The notes below the pieces were generated by a model, which was not told the DNA's origin, ran no database searches, and was given only the letters and a program-made list of their open reading frames with translations. DNA of 64,000 nt from Pseudovibrio denitrificans JCM 12308. Its GTDB lineage: Bacteria > Pseudomonadota > Alphaproteobacteria > Rhizobiales > Stappiaceae. Position 1 is the first letter of the stretch; every line of letters starts with the position of its first letter. Shown here one piece after another: positions 56,682 to 64,000 of this stretch. The stretch is from assembly GCF_001310815.1 (NCBI RefSeq), contig NZ_BAZK01000022.1:1-64000 (forward strand), written 5' to 3'. The translations under genes were made by a program, and so were the position numbers.

Positions 56682-57239
56682 CTAGGCTGAACAATCATTA
56701 CTGATTTTCTCGCCAACTCGTGAGAGATTAGGAGTAAAGATGATGTGAGTGACACGTTTTCTGATCTGGGCTTGAGGAATAATTTCGTATGCCCAATCAT
56801 TTTTGGCCCAATCCGCTCCAAAATCCCTGTTCACAATCAAATAATGCTCTTCGGGAATGGTAATGTCTGTTTTACCGTTTGATTGTTTGAGTGCTGCTTC
56901 TTGCCATTTAGGACTGTGAGTAAATGACTGCTCGTTAATTGCGTAAGACGTCGGAGTGATATGAAAAATATCCCCTGAGCTTGCGCTAACTTGACGAACG
57001 TAAAAAGCCTTTTTCTCCAAGGATCTAAAAAAGACAACATCGCCAACACATGCGTTGTTACCTTTCATTTGTAAATAAACAGAACGAGGTTCCAGACCCG
57101 TAAGCGTTTTGTCGAAGCTGGTTGGAAGAGTGTCGTAGAAACGGCCAAGAAGCATTAGAGCACCAAAGAAGGCAATCCAAGGTGTGATGCCAAGCAGGTT
57201 TTCTCGTAGAAAAAATCCAGAGTCTTTCTCAGATGACAT
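56682..57239 (-). CDS. S26 signal-peptidase-like protein lacking catalytic residues
   Basis: 185 aa with an N-terminal membrane segment (GITPWIAFFGALMLLGRFY). It has the fold markers of the S26 (LepB/TraF) family: a GDVVFF strand, a SSGD element, and VNRDFGADWAKNDWA, which parallels the terminal GDNRDNSxDSR box. The positions where the Ser nucleophile and the Lys base should sit read LTGLEPRSVY and YVRQVSASSGD, so Ser appears absent and Lys is Arg. ATG 57239 is preferred because AGGTGG precedes it. It is the last gene of a tight operon with a TPR protein and an AAA ATPase, and its composition is AT-rich. Confidence 0.7.
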   Translation of the reverse strand: MSSEKDSGFFLRENLLGITPWIAFFGALMLLGRFYDTLPTSFDKTLTGLEPRSVYLQMKGNNACVGDVVFFRSLEKKAFYVRQVSASSGDIFHITPTSYAINEQSFTHSPKWQEAALKQSNGKTDITIPEEHYLIVNRDFGADWAKNDWAYEIIPQAQIRKRVTHIIFTPNLSRVGEKISNDCSA

Positions 57240-57249
57240 GATGCCCACC

Positions 57250-58192
57250 TCAATAGTTTTTGAGTCTAACAGCTTTTTGGCTCGGAAATAGAGAAGTTAA
57301 AATCTTAGGAGATGCTGCAACGATAGTGATTGCAGATGCTAAGACGTACCATGCAGTTGTGTTATCCAAAAACTGAAGGCCTGTCGCTCTGGAGATCAAC
57401 TGAGACCAAATTTGAATGATGTCTGCCGCATAAAACATAGTAACAATCAAAAACAGCATTGCGAAACTTGCAGCGCTGTAAGCTCGTATAACTGAAAAAA
57501 CCAGGAACACTCCTACCATAAAAAAAACAGGAGGCAGATACAGAAAGGAAACTTGCCCAGTAAACAAAACGCAGGTGTGCTTTGTTGAAACTTAGTGCAA
57601 AGGCTTGGCTTGCATACTTCCGACATTTTGAAGGACGAACGAGGAGAAAACTATTGATTGCAAGTGCGGTGTTTAGTTCTACATCATCCGGAAGGTCAGG
57701 TTGAGCTTGTTCCATCAGAGACTGAGCGCGGAATGCATCATCAACTTTGTATAATGCAATTCCGAAATTTCTTTTCAGTAGTGGAGTCTTTGGCTCTCCT
57801 ATTAGTTTGTTAAGTGATTTACGCGCTTCAGACGCTTTTCCCTTAATAGCGTTTAGCGCAAATGACATGGCTTTGTGATGGTTTTCTAAATGCGGAAAAT
57901 CGCGCTTGTAGTCTTGGTAGACTTTAGCTGCCTCTTTTTTCTTCTTTAGACGTAGCAATGCCCAGAACTCGCACTCACGGATATCATAATCGTCAGGCAA
58001 AATTGCCAGAGCTTCATGAGTGATTTTGAGAGCTGCTTTGTAGTTTTCAGCTTGCATCTCAATCTGGATGCGAAAGCTCCAGAATGGCGAAAATGACGGG
58101 AGCTCTTCAAGCAACTCCTCTGCAATTTGGCGCGCGCTATCGAAGTTTCCTGCATCCAGTAAGGCTTTGGCTGTGTTGAGTGATGCGGCCAT
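57250..58192 (-). CDS. TPR protein with C-terminal membrane segments, frameshifted
   Basis: The first about 200 residues are helical TPR-like repeats (AKALLDAGNFDSARQIAEELL, YKAALKITHEALAILPDDY, EAAKVYQDYKRDFPHLE). After HLRF the frame drifts into Cys/Ser-rich sequence, while another frame gives FTGQVSFLYLPPVFFMVGV and three hydrophobic helices ending VRLKNY. One extra T near 57567 would join them into a 314-codon protein: a cytoplasmic TPR part and a membrane part. An alternative reading is two overlapping genes. It starts 2 bases after the AAA gene. Confidence 0.68.
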
Positions 58193-58194
58193 CT

Positions 58195-59373
58195 TTACCT
58201 CGCATATTTTTTCAAGAAACTAGCTAGATCGTCATACATGCCATTTTCGTTAGCGTATTTTGCGAAACTACGTGCTTGCCCAAGCCATTCACCAACAGTC
58301 GACTTGACCTCATAAAAAGCTTCTTTGAAATGTTCGTTCGAGAGTGGCCTTAGATCTTCAGAGGAAGAACTCTCTTCGATAGCGATATCAATTGCCGTAT
58401 CAACGAGTGCTGACAGATCAGCTCCTGAAAAGCCTGAACTATTTTCGATGATCGGCTTTGTGTCTAAGCCCTTCTCGACTGGCCGATCTTGAAGTAAGCG
58501 AGCCAGAATGAATTTTCGGGCAACGCGGTCTGGTGGTGGTACAAAGATCGTGCGATCAAAACGTCCAGGGCGTCGGAAAGCTGAATCTAAAGACCACGGC
58601 ACATTGGTAGCACCAAGGAACAGTACGCCTTCGTTATCTTCCTGAAAACCATCCATCTCTGTTAGTAGTGCAGAAACTGTCGTGTTGACTTTAGCGCTAC
58701 TTTCAAACTGCCGTTTTTGAGCTAATGCCTCCACTTCGTCAAAGAACAAAACAACGGGCCTGTTGTTTCTTGCATCTTCGAAAAGCTGCTTTATGCGCTT
58801 TTCCGCATTCCCAACAAACTGATCCAAAATATCAGCTGCATTTACATTGACGAATTGCGCGTTGCATTCACTGGCTAACGCTCTTGCAAGCATAGTTTTC
58901 CCGCAGCCCGGAGGGCCGTACATCAGGACGCCCCCACCCGCTTTCCGTTTAAAGCGGGAGAACAAAGCTCTTTTATTCTGAAAAGGATTGATGATTTTTC
59001 GGCGCACCTGCTTCTTTACGTCTTCAAGGCCTCCGACATCGTTGAATGTAATACCTTTTGGAGAAAGCTGCTGTATTTCGTCTTGAGTGTTCAGTGGGAT
59101 GACATTTGTTGCGGGTGCTTTCGCAAGTGGAGGTTCCCATTTCTCTCCAAGTTCGGGCGAGCCTGCTTCACGAAGAAGGGTTGCAGCTTTTTCTCGAATT
59201 GCTTGGTCTAGGACTTGATCTGTATCGATGCTGCCAAGTGTTTCGATTATGATACCGCTATCGGGTGATTGCTCGAGCAGAATTAATACAGCCCTGAGGC
59301 TTCCGACAGAGTTTGGGTTTTGCTGCCAAATTTCTATAAGGGGCTGAATTTCTTCAGATAAACTTTGGCTCAC
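58195..59373 (-). CDS. AAA ATPase, Cdc48/Vps4-like, novel context
   Basis: 392 aa. The N-terminal about 100 residues are a variable helical region. Then a single AAA module: FNDVGGLEDVKKQVRRKI, Walker A GPPGCGKT, Walker B VVLFFDEVEAL, sensor 1 LGATNVPWSLD, and arginine-finger region RRPGRFDRTIF. The last 40 residues (VGEWLGQARSFAKYANENG, then LASFLKKYAR) form helices like those closing classical AAA unfoldases. Unlike FtsH there is no protease domain or N-terminal TM. It leads a three-gene operon with a TPR-membrane protein and an inactive-looking signal peptidase-like protein. Confidence 0.88.
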   Translation of the reverse strand: MSQSLSEEIQPLIEIWQQNPNSVGSLRAVLILLEQSPDSGIIIETLGSIDTDQVLDQAIREKAATLLREAGSPELGEKWEPPLAKAPATNVIPLNTQDEIQQLSPKGITFNDVGGLEDVKKQVRRKIINPFQNKRALFSRFKRKAGGGVLMYGPPGCGKTMLARALASECNAQFVNVNAADILDQFVGNAEKRIKQLFEDARNNRPVVLFFDEVEALAQKRQFESSAKVNTTVSALLTEMDGFQEDNEGVLFLGATNVPWSLDSAFRRPGRFDRTIFVPPPDRVARKFILARLLQDRPVEKGLDTKPIIENSSGFSGADLSALVDTAIDIAIEESSSSEDLRPLSNEHFKEAFYEVKSTVGEWLGQARSFAKYANENGMYDDLASFLKKYAR

Positions 59374-59598
59374 GAACGCCTCATGTAATTAAATGTAATA
59401 AGAAATATTTCGATAGAAATACAGATATTTGCGAGTTGGTAAGTTTTGATCTTAAAATAAGCTAAAGCAAGAATATAGTCTTAAACTGGATCGAGTTGAT
59501 TATCCCGTCCTATCAAAAATTATAATTTCATGATGATTGATGTGATTGTTTATACGAAGAGTTTTGCTGCTATTTAATCAGCTGTTTCTTCGATCATT

Positions 59599-60449
59599 TC
59601 ACTCCTCCGACTTCGCTGAGCTTCTCAGGATTACGTCTACCAGTGATGTTGGGAGGATGCGGCGGAGGAAGCCCATGATGTGGGTTGGGGTGGTGACGTA
59701 GTAGCGGGCCTTTGCCTTTGGGGCTTCGATGGCGTGGGTCAGTTTTTTGACTACGGCATCGGGTTGAAGCTTGAACTTTGTGGTGCCGCCTTTGGTGAGC
59801 ATGGTGAGGCGGCGGTTGTAGCTTTCGCGGAAATGGGAGGCGTTTTTGGCGTCCTCGCCGATCTCCTTGAAGAACATTTTGACGGCGGTTTTGGAGAACT
59901 CGGTTTGAATCGGACCCGGTTCGATCAAGGAAACCTGTATGCCTGAGCCATGCAGTTCCAGCCGCAGGGTGTCTGTGTAGCCTTCCAGTGCAAACTTGGT
60001 GGCGTTGTAGGCGCCGCGGTAGTCCATGGCGACGAGGCCGAGGATGGAAGAGCACTGCACGATGCGGCCGTGACCTTGCTTTCGCATCACCGGAATGACA
60101 AGGCGTGTCAATTCGTGCCAGCCGAAGAAGTTGGTTTCAAACTGGCGGCGCAAGGCATCTGTCGGAAGATCCTCAACAGCGCCGGGAAGGCCATAGGCAC
60201 CGTTGTTGAAGAGGGCATCCAGGCGGCCGCCTGTGAGTTCCAGAACTGACTCAACTGCGGACTGAATAGATTCGGTATCGCAATAATCTAAATGAAAGGC
60301 GTCAAAGCTTCTGAGCGCAGGCGTTCTGCGTCCTCGGGTTTGCGACAGGTGGGAAAGACCTGCCAGCCTCTGTCTCTCAAAATGTGTGCAGCGGCATAGC
60401 CAATGCCGGTAGAACATCCGGTGATGAGGATGGAGCGTTTGTCTTTCAC
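59599..60449 (-). CDS. Short-chain dehydrogenase, frameshifted
   Basis: From a GTG at 60449 it reads MKDKRSILITGCSTGIGYAA, the TGxxxGIG NAD(P) motif. At about 60308 one G of a GGC is missing; the next frame continues FDAFHLDYCD and has LFNNGAYG, the catalytic SS..Y..K (SSILG, YRGAYNATKFA). Corrected length is 284 codons. It resembles classical SDRs acting on steroids or lipid ketones; the substrate is unknown. Confidence 0.85.
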
Positions 60450-60469
60450 GTGTATGACCTAGAGCAGAA

Positions 60470-61711
60470 TTAAAGCGGATTACCGAGGAGCAGTTTTGGG
60501 GAAGGGCCGGCCATGCCTGCTGCTTCGCCGATGAAGTGCTTTTTCAGGAACGGCATACGCTCAACAAGACCGAGGCCGAGATCGCGGACAGCGCGGACCG
60601 GGTCGATGTTGTTGGAGAACAGACGGTTCAGCACATCGGTGGTCATGCCCATCTGCCATGTGTCGAAGCGGCGCCAGCTCTGGTAGCGTTCCAGAATGTG
60701 TGCCGCACCGATATCGAGGCCGAGGCGATGCGCGTCTACAAGCACCTCTGAAAGGGCTGCAACGTCTTTGAAGCCGAAGTTGAGGCCCTGACCGGCGATC
60801 GGGTGGATGCCGTGAGCAGCGTCGCCTGCCAGCGCGAAGCGGTTGGTGACGAAGGAGCGGGCCAGCACGAGGTTGAGCGGGAAGGCCTGACGCGGGCCGT
60901 CCAGTTTGATTTCGCCTAAGTGATGACCGAAGCGGCGTTCCAGTTCGATCTCGAAGGTGAACTCATCGCCATTGACCAGGCGGTTGGCTTCGTTGGTTTT
61001 TTCGGTCCAGACGATGGAAGAGCGGTTGCCTTTCAGCGGCAGGATCGCGAATGGGCCGGATGGCAGGAAGTGTTCTTCTGCGCGGCCATTGTGTGGGCGT
61101 TCATGCGCCACAGTGGTAACGATGCCGCTCTGATTGTAGCTCCAGCGGTTGCAGTGGATGCCTGCCAGGTCACGGAGTTTGGAGCGCACACCATCTGCTG
61201 CCACGATGAGACGGGACTGGATGGTTTTGCCGCTGCCGAGTGTGATGTTGACGTGGGCAGGTTCGACGGCGAAGTCTTTGACGCTGTCTGGTGCGAAGAT
61301 GTGAACACCAGCATCTGTGGCTGCATCATGCAATGCGCCGACCATGTGGTTGTTCTGCACCATGTGAGCAAATGGTTCGCCTTCATCAACATCGCCTGCG
61401 AATGTGAGGAAGACGGGGCGCACGCTGTCGTGCAGCTTGCTGTCTGTGACGATCATTTCGGTGATCGGCTGGGCTTCGTCTTCCAGCTGGTACCAGATGC
61501 CGAGCTGATCGAGCATACGGACGGCGCCTGCCGCGATGGCAGAAGAGCGTGGGTCATTCTCAATTGCTGAACGTGGACGCAGGTCAACGAGGGCGACTTT
61601 CATGGAAGGTTCTGACTGCTTCAAAGCAAGTGCGAGCGAGAGGCCAACATAACCGCCGCCGCCAATGGTGACGTCATAAAGCTCTTCAGTGGCGGTTTGC
61701 TTCTTGCTCAT
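60470..61711 (-). CDS. UbiH/UbiF/Coq6-type FAD monooxygenase
   Basis: 413-aa flavoprotein hydroxylase of the ubiquinone pathway type. DVTIGGGGYVGLSLALALKQ is the FAD-binding start, DGVRSKLRDLAGI the DG motif and GDAAHGIHPIAGQGLNFGFKD the C-terminal GD motif. The start at 61711 follows AGGAAACAG. The exact ring position hydroxylated (UbiH, UbiF or UbiI) cannot be told from sequence alone. Confidence 0.9.
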   Translation of the reverse strand: MSKKQTATEELYDVTIGGGGYVGLSLALALKQSEPSMKVALVDLRPRSAIENDPRSSAIAAGAVRMLDQLGIWYQLEDEAQPITEMIVTDSKLHDSVRPVFLTFAGDVDEGEPFAHMVQNNHMVGALHDAATDAGVHIFAPDSVKDFAVEPAHVNITLGSGKTIQSRLIVAADGVRSKLRDLAGIHCNRWSYNQSGIVTTVAHERPHNGRAEEHFLPSGPFAILPLKGNRSSIVWTEKTNEANRLVNGDEFTFEIELERRFGHHLGEIKLDGPRQAFPLNLVLARSFVTNRFALAGDAAHGIHPIAGQGLNFGFKDVAALSEVLVDAHRLGLDIGAAHILERYQSWRRFDTWQMGMTTDVLNRLFSNNIDPVRAVRDLGLGLVERMPFLKKHFIGEAAGMAGPSPKLLLGNPL

Positions 61712-61838
61712 AGAACTGTTTCCTGTAATCGTTTGCCCGATAACCATTAGGTTAGCCCAATTGATCGTTGACACTATCGATATAGCGCCACACTACTCAC
61801 ATGCAATCGAAATCACTACAAAAATAGGTTTGTCTGCA

Positions 61839-62720
61839 ATGACGAAGGCTGTTGAAAATCTACTGGACCTTTTGGATCTGGAGAAATTAGAGGAAAATCT
61901 GTTTCGCGGGACAAGTCCACAAAGCGGCTGGCAGCGTGTTTTTGGTGGACAGGTGATTGGTCAGGCCCTCGTTGCAGCCTCCCGTACGGTTGGCGCAGAG
62001 CGGCAGGCAAACTCGCTGCACGGGTATTTTCTGCGTCCGGGTGATCCGAAGGTGCCGATCATTTATGAGGTGGACCGTATTCGCGATGGTGGCAGCTTTA
62101 CAACGCGGCGCGTTGTGGCGATCCAGCATGGCCATGCGATCTTCTCCATGTCCGCTTCCTTCCAGCGCGTTGAGACGGGTATGGAGCATCAGATTGAGAT
62201 GCCGGATGTGCCAATGCCGGAAGACCTGATGCCGATCTCTGAAATCTCCGATGAGCTGATCTCAAAGGCGCCGGAGCCGGTGCAGAAGTACTGGAAGCGG
62301 GAGCGCCCGATTGAGCTGCGTCCTTTGGATCTGGGGCAGTATTTCTCTCGCAAGAAGCAGGAGCCGGTGCAGCATGTTTGGGTTCGTGCGGCCTCCAAGC
62401 TGCCGGATGATCCACGCATTCATCAGTGCGTGCTGGCGTATGCTTCGGATATGACACTGTTGGATACGGCGCTGTTCCCGCATGGCATCAACGTGTTTGT
62501 GCCAAATCTTCAGGTGGCGAGTTTGGATCACGCCATGTGGTTCCACAGCGACTTCCGCTTTGATGAGTGGCTGCTTTACACGCAGGATAGCCCACGCTCA
62601 GCTGGTGGCCGTGGTTTCAGCCGTGGCAGCCTTTATACGCGAGATGGTGTGCTGGTGGCGTCTGCCGTTCAGGAAGGCCTGATGCGGATGAGGGATCGTC
62701 CGGTGCCGGGTAAGGGGTAG
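61839..62720 (+). CDS. tesB: Acyl-CoA thioesterase II
   Basis: 293 aa, a double hot-dog thioesterase. GTSPQSGWQRVFGGQVIGQAL is diagnostic, and SLHGYFLRPGDP, GGSFTTRRVVAIQHG and ASLDHAMWFHSDFRFDEW (catalytic Asp region) follow. It is divergent from the UbiH-type gene. A chimeric remnant of its 3' part lies at 63333-63428. Confidence 0.95.
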   Translation: MTKAVENLLDLLDLEKLEENLFRGTSPQSGWQRVFGGQVIGQALVAASRTVGAERQANSLHGYFLRPGDPKVPIIYEVDRIRDGGSFTTRRVVAIQHGHAIFSMSASFQRVETGMEHQIEMPDVPMPEDLMPISEISDELISKAPEPVQKYWKRERPIELRPLDLGQYFSRKKQEPVQHVWVRAASKLPDDPRIHQCVLAYASDMTLLDTALFPHGINVFVPNLQVASLDHAMWFHSDFRFDEWLLYTQDSPRSAGGRGFSRGSLYTRDGVLVASAVQEGLMRMRDRPVPGKG

Positions 62721-62728
62721 GTAGAAAG

Positions 62729-62762
62729 CGATAAAGAGGAGCTTCTTGTCTCCTCTTTATCG
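62729..62762. terminator. Hairpin between tesB and yccF
   Basis: CGATAAAGAGGAG pairs perfectly with CTCCTCTTTATCG over an 8-base loop. No T tract, but the position between convergent genes fits a terminator. Confidence 0.75.
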
Positions 62763-62770
62763 AAGCAAAA

Positions 62771-63235
62771 TTATGCTCTGTAGCTCTCAAGCGTTGCTTT
62801 AGCTTTGTCTTGGCGAACCAACTCAGCAAGCTCAGTGGTCACAACACGACGTCCTACAGGCCAAAGTGAGATACCCGCAAGTTTGAATGCTTGGATACCG
62901 AATGGGATACCAATAAGCGTAATGCAATTCAAAAGACCAGCGATCAGATAAGCAAGAGACAGTGAAAGGCCAAATGGGAACCAAAGGATATTGAAGATCA
63001 GGCCAAATGCACCAGACAACACAGTTGTTGTCGTTGCTTCTTTGTTGTCCAGATCGCGGATGTGAACCACTTCTTTGCCGAAAGGCCATGCAGACAGCTT
63101 AGCCATTTCAATAGCTGCTTTTGTGTATGGCAAACCGATAATCGTGATTGCAAATAAAACACCATATAGAAGCCACATAAGAGCTAGCAGCCAGCCCCCA
63201 AAAATAAACCAAATAACATTACCCGCGTAGCGCAT
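62771..63235 (-). CDS. YccF domain membrane protein
   Basis: 154 aa from ATG 63235. Two tandem hydrophobic YccF repeats are seen: GNVIWFIFGGWLLALMWLLYG and ITIIGLPYTKAAIEMAKLSAWPFG, then NILWFPFGLSLSLAYLIAGLL with ITLIGIPFGIQAFKLAGISLWPVG. The second repeat copies the layout of the first (GIP...AFKLA...LWPVGR), as is typical. Function unknown. Confidence 0.9.
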   Translation of the reverse strand: MRYAGNVIWFIFGGWLLALMWLLYGVLFAITIIGLPYTKAAIEMAKLSAWPFGKEVVHIRDLDNKEATTTTVLSGAFGLIFNILWFPFGLSLSLAYLIAGLLNCITLIGIPFGIQAFKLAGISLWPVGRRVVTTELAELVRQDKAKATLESYRA

Positions 63236-63332
63236 GTTCCACTCTCTAAATTGCAAAGTACACAAACGAGACACATTTAGCTAAATATCGTTAAAGTTGC
63301 AATTTATAATGCGAGAATCTTAGGTTGATATT

Positions 63333-63428
63333 CTGGATGATCCACGCATTCACAAGTGCGTGCTGGCTTCTGCCGTCCAGGAAGGCCTGATGCGGATGAG
63401 AGATCGTCCGGTGCCGGGTAAGGGGTAA
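63333..63428 (+). pseudogene. Chimeric remnant of tesB 3' end
   Basis: 63333-63367 matches tesB at about 62402-62437 (GATGATCCACGCATTCA and so on), and 63368-63428 matches tesB at about 62656-62720 (CTGCCGT..CAGGAAGGCCTG to the stop). The two parts join at the shared GTGCTGG, so about 220 bases between two GTGCTGG copies have been lost. It keeps a stop (TAA) but no start. It is a decayed, internally deleted duplicate. Confidence 0.85.
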
Positions 63429-63516
63429 GATCAAAGATATTGCTCGGTGCAAAGGCTATTCTGAGATTGCAGCAATCTGTTTGTTTCTTTGATTTTCAAG
63501 ATAACGGGGTGTGAGC

Positions 63517-63897
63517 ATGTTTAAGCCCAATAGCGTTATTCTCTATGTCGACGACGTTGAGAAAAGCACCGAGTTTTATACGGACGTTCTGCAAAGTGGC
63601 CCGATTGAGAGGTTTCAGGAGTTTTCTCTGTTCTCTTTGGGGGAGGATGTCACTCTCGGGCTGCAATCTGCACAAGGAATTGATCCGAAACCTCAACCAT
63701 CCTTTGGAGGGTTTGAGCTTTCGCTGAGTGATGTGAGCCGGGAAGAGGTGGATCAGGTTTACAGTCTCTGGAAAGAGAAAGGTATTCCGATCGTTCTGGA
63801 GCCCACTGATCTGGATTTTGGCTACACGTTTGTGGCAACCGATCCTGATGGGCATCGGTTGCGGGTCTGCGCGACTGATACGACGAACGTGAGTTAG
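63517..63897 (+). CDS. Glyoxalase/bleomycin-resistance fold (VOC) protein
   Basis: 126 aa, one VOC module with beta-alpha-beta-beta-beta repeats: VILYVDDVEKSTEFYTDVL, then FELSLSDVSREEVDQ and FVATDPDGHRLRVCA. GGGG 7 bases upstream supports ATG 63517 over GTG 63511. The family includes glyoxalases, dioxygenases and antibiotic-binding proteins; the exact activity is not evident. Confidence 0.85.
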   Translation: MFKPNSVILYVDDVEKSTEFYTDVLQSGPIERFQEFSLFSLGEDVTLGLQSAQGIDPKPQPSFGGFELSLSDVSREEVDQVYSLWKEKGIPIVLEPTDLDFGYTFVATDPDGHRLRVCATDTTNVS

Positions 63898-63942
63898 TAT
63901 CTCTAACCGAAAAGCGATGTCTGCCTTTTGGCGATATGCGAT

Positions 63943-63975
63943 AGAGCCTGCTCCAGAGAATTTGAGGCAGGCTCT
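63943..63975. terminator. Inverted repeat near the right edge
   Basis: AGAGCCTGC pairs with GCAGGCTCT over a 15-base loop, followed by a short T-containing tail. Likely a terminator between the VOC gene and a gene entering from the right. Confidence 0.65.
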
Positions 63976-64000
63976 TCAGCTCTTAATTTGCCTGAGCGGT

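Noticed and set aside
63983..64000. Possible end of a minus-strand gene at the right edge (TTA as stop)
   Set aside because: Only 18 bases are visible, too few to support a call.
1..64000. tRNA or rRNA genes, CRISPR array, prophage, insertion sequence
   Set aside because: No cloverleaf T-loop motifs (GGTTCGAAT), rRNA stretches, repeat-spacer pattern, transposase or terminal inverted repeats with flanking duplication were seen.

Overview
The window looks like the origin-proximal part of an alphaproteobacterial chromosome. Supporting signs are an Irr-type Fur regulator next to fabA, the orders ppsR-hemE-hemJ-rho and mnmE-mnmG-rsmG-parA-parB, holA-lptE-leuS, ffh-chorismate mutase-rpsP-rimM-trmD-rplS and etfB-etfA-hbd, plus GANTC clusters. 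The mid-range GC and the gene mix suggest a marine Hyphomicrobiales relative of Pseudovibrio/Stappiaceae; this is an inference from gene order and composition, not a database result. No rRNA, tRNA, CRISPR array, insertion sequence or prophage was seen.

Layout. 0.0-4.7 kb: DUF2244 gene (partial), nth, irr, then unsaturated fatty acid synthesis (fabA, fabB, fabI). 4.7-10.2 kb: SH3 protein, a D-2-hydroxyacid dehydrogenase, then the minus-strand group maf-aroE-coaE-dnaQ and ppsR. 10.17-10.60 kb: gap between divergent ppsR and hemE, the position of oriC in Caulobacter and Rickettsia. 10.6-13.6 kb: hemE, hemJ, rho. 13.8-17.35 kb: six tandem, overlapping GNAT acetyltransferase paralogues. 17.4-25.6 kb: a YyaL/DUF255 protein, mnmE, mnmG, rsmG, parA, parB, with six parS-like sites scattered from 17.37 to 23.17 kb. 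25.7-30.4 kb: membrane protein, holA, lptE, leuS. 30.6-33.4 kb: YggS and two paralogous membrane-anchored hydrolases. 33.5-38.2 kb: a candidate small RNA, ffh, and the ribosome/tRNA-modification operon. 38.2-39.0 kb: a long gap with a palindromic repeat and a candidate structured RNA. 39.0-50.4 kb: phosphoesterase, leuC, HNH nuclease, a lone Tad/VWA protein, acs, DUF1761, GST, D,D-carboxypeptidase, CobW GTPase. 50.4-54.8 kb: hbd, etfA, etfB, cobalamin adenosyltransferase, a HIG1-like protein, TspO. 55.0-56.6 kb: MFS and GNAT genes. 56.7-59.4 kb: an AT-rich three-gene operon (AAA ATPase, TPR-membrane protein, signal-peptidase-like protein). 59.6-63.9 kb: SDR, UbiH-type hydroxylase, TesB, YccF, a chimeric tesB remnant, and a glyoxalase-fold protein.

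The most interesting items are: (1) the AAA/TPR/S26-like operon, whose S26 member seems to lack both catalytic residues; (2) the six-copy GNAT array between the putative oriC and the parS cluster; (3) the oriC/parS/parAB partition region itself; (4) two candidate structured RNAs; (5) a scrambled tesB remnant. A caution applies throughout: at least thirteen genes or gene parts are broken by single-base frameshifts, most often a missing G in a GGC context. That pattern looks more like base-calling error than real gene decay, so most frameshifted genes are probably intact in the organism.
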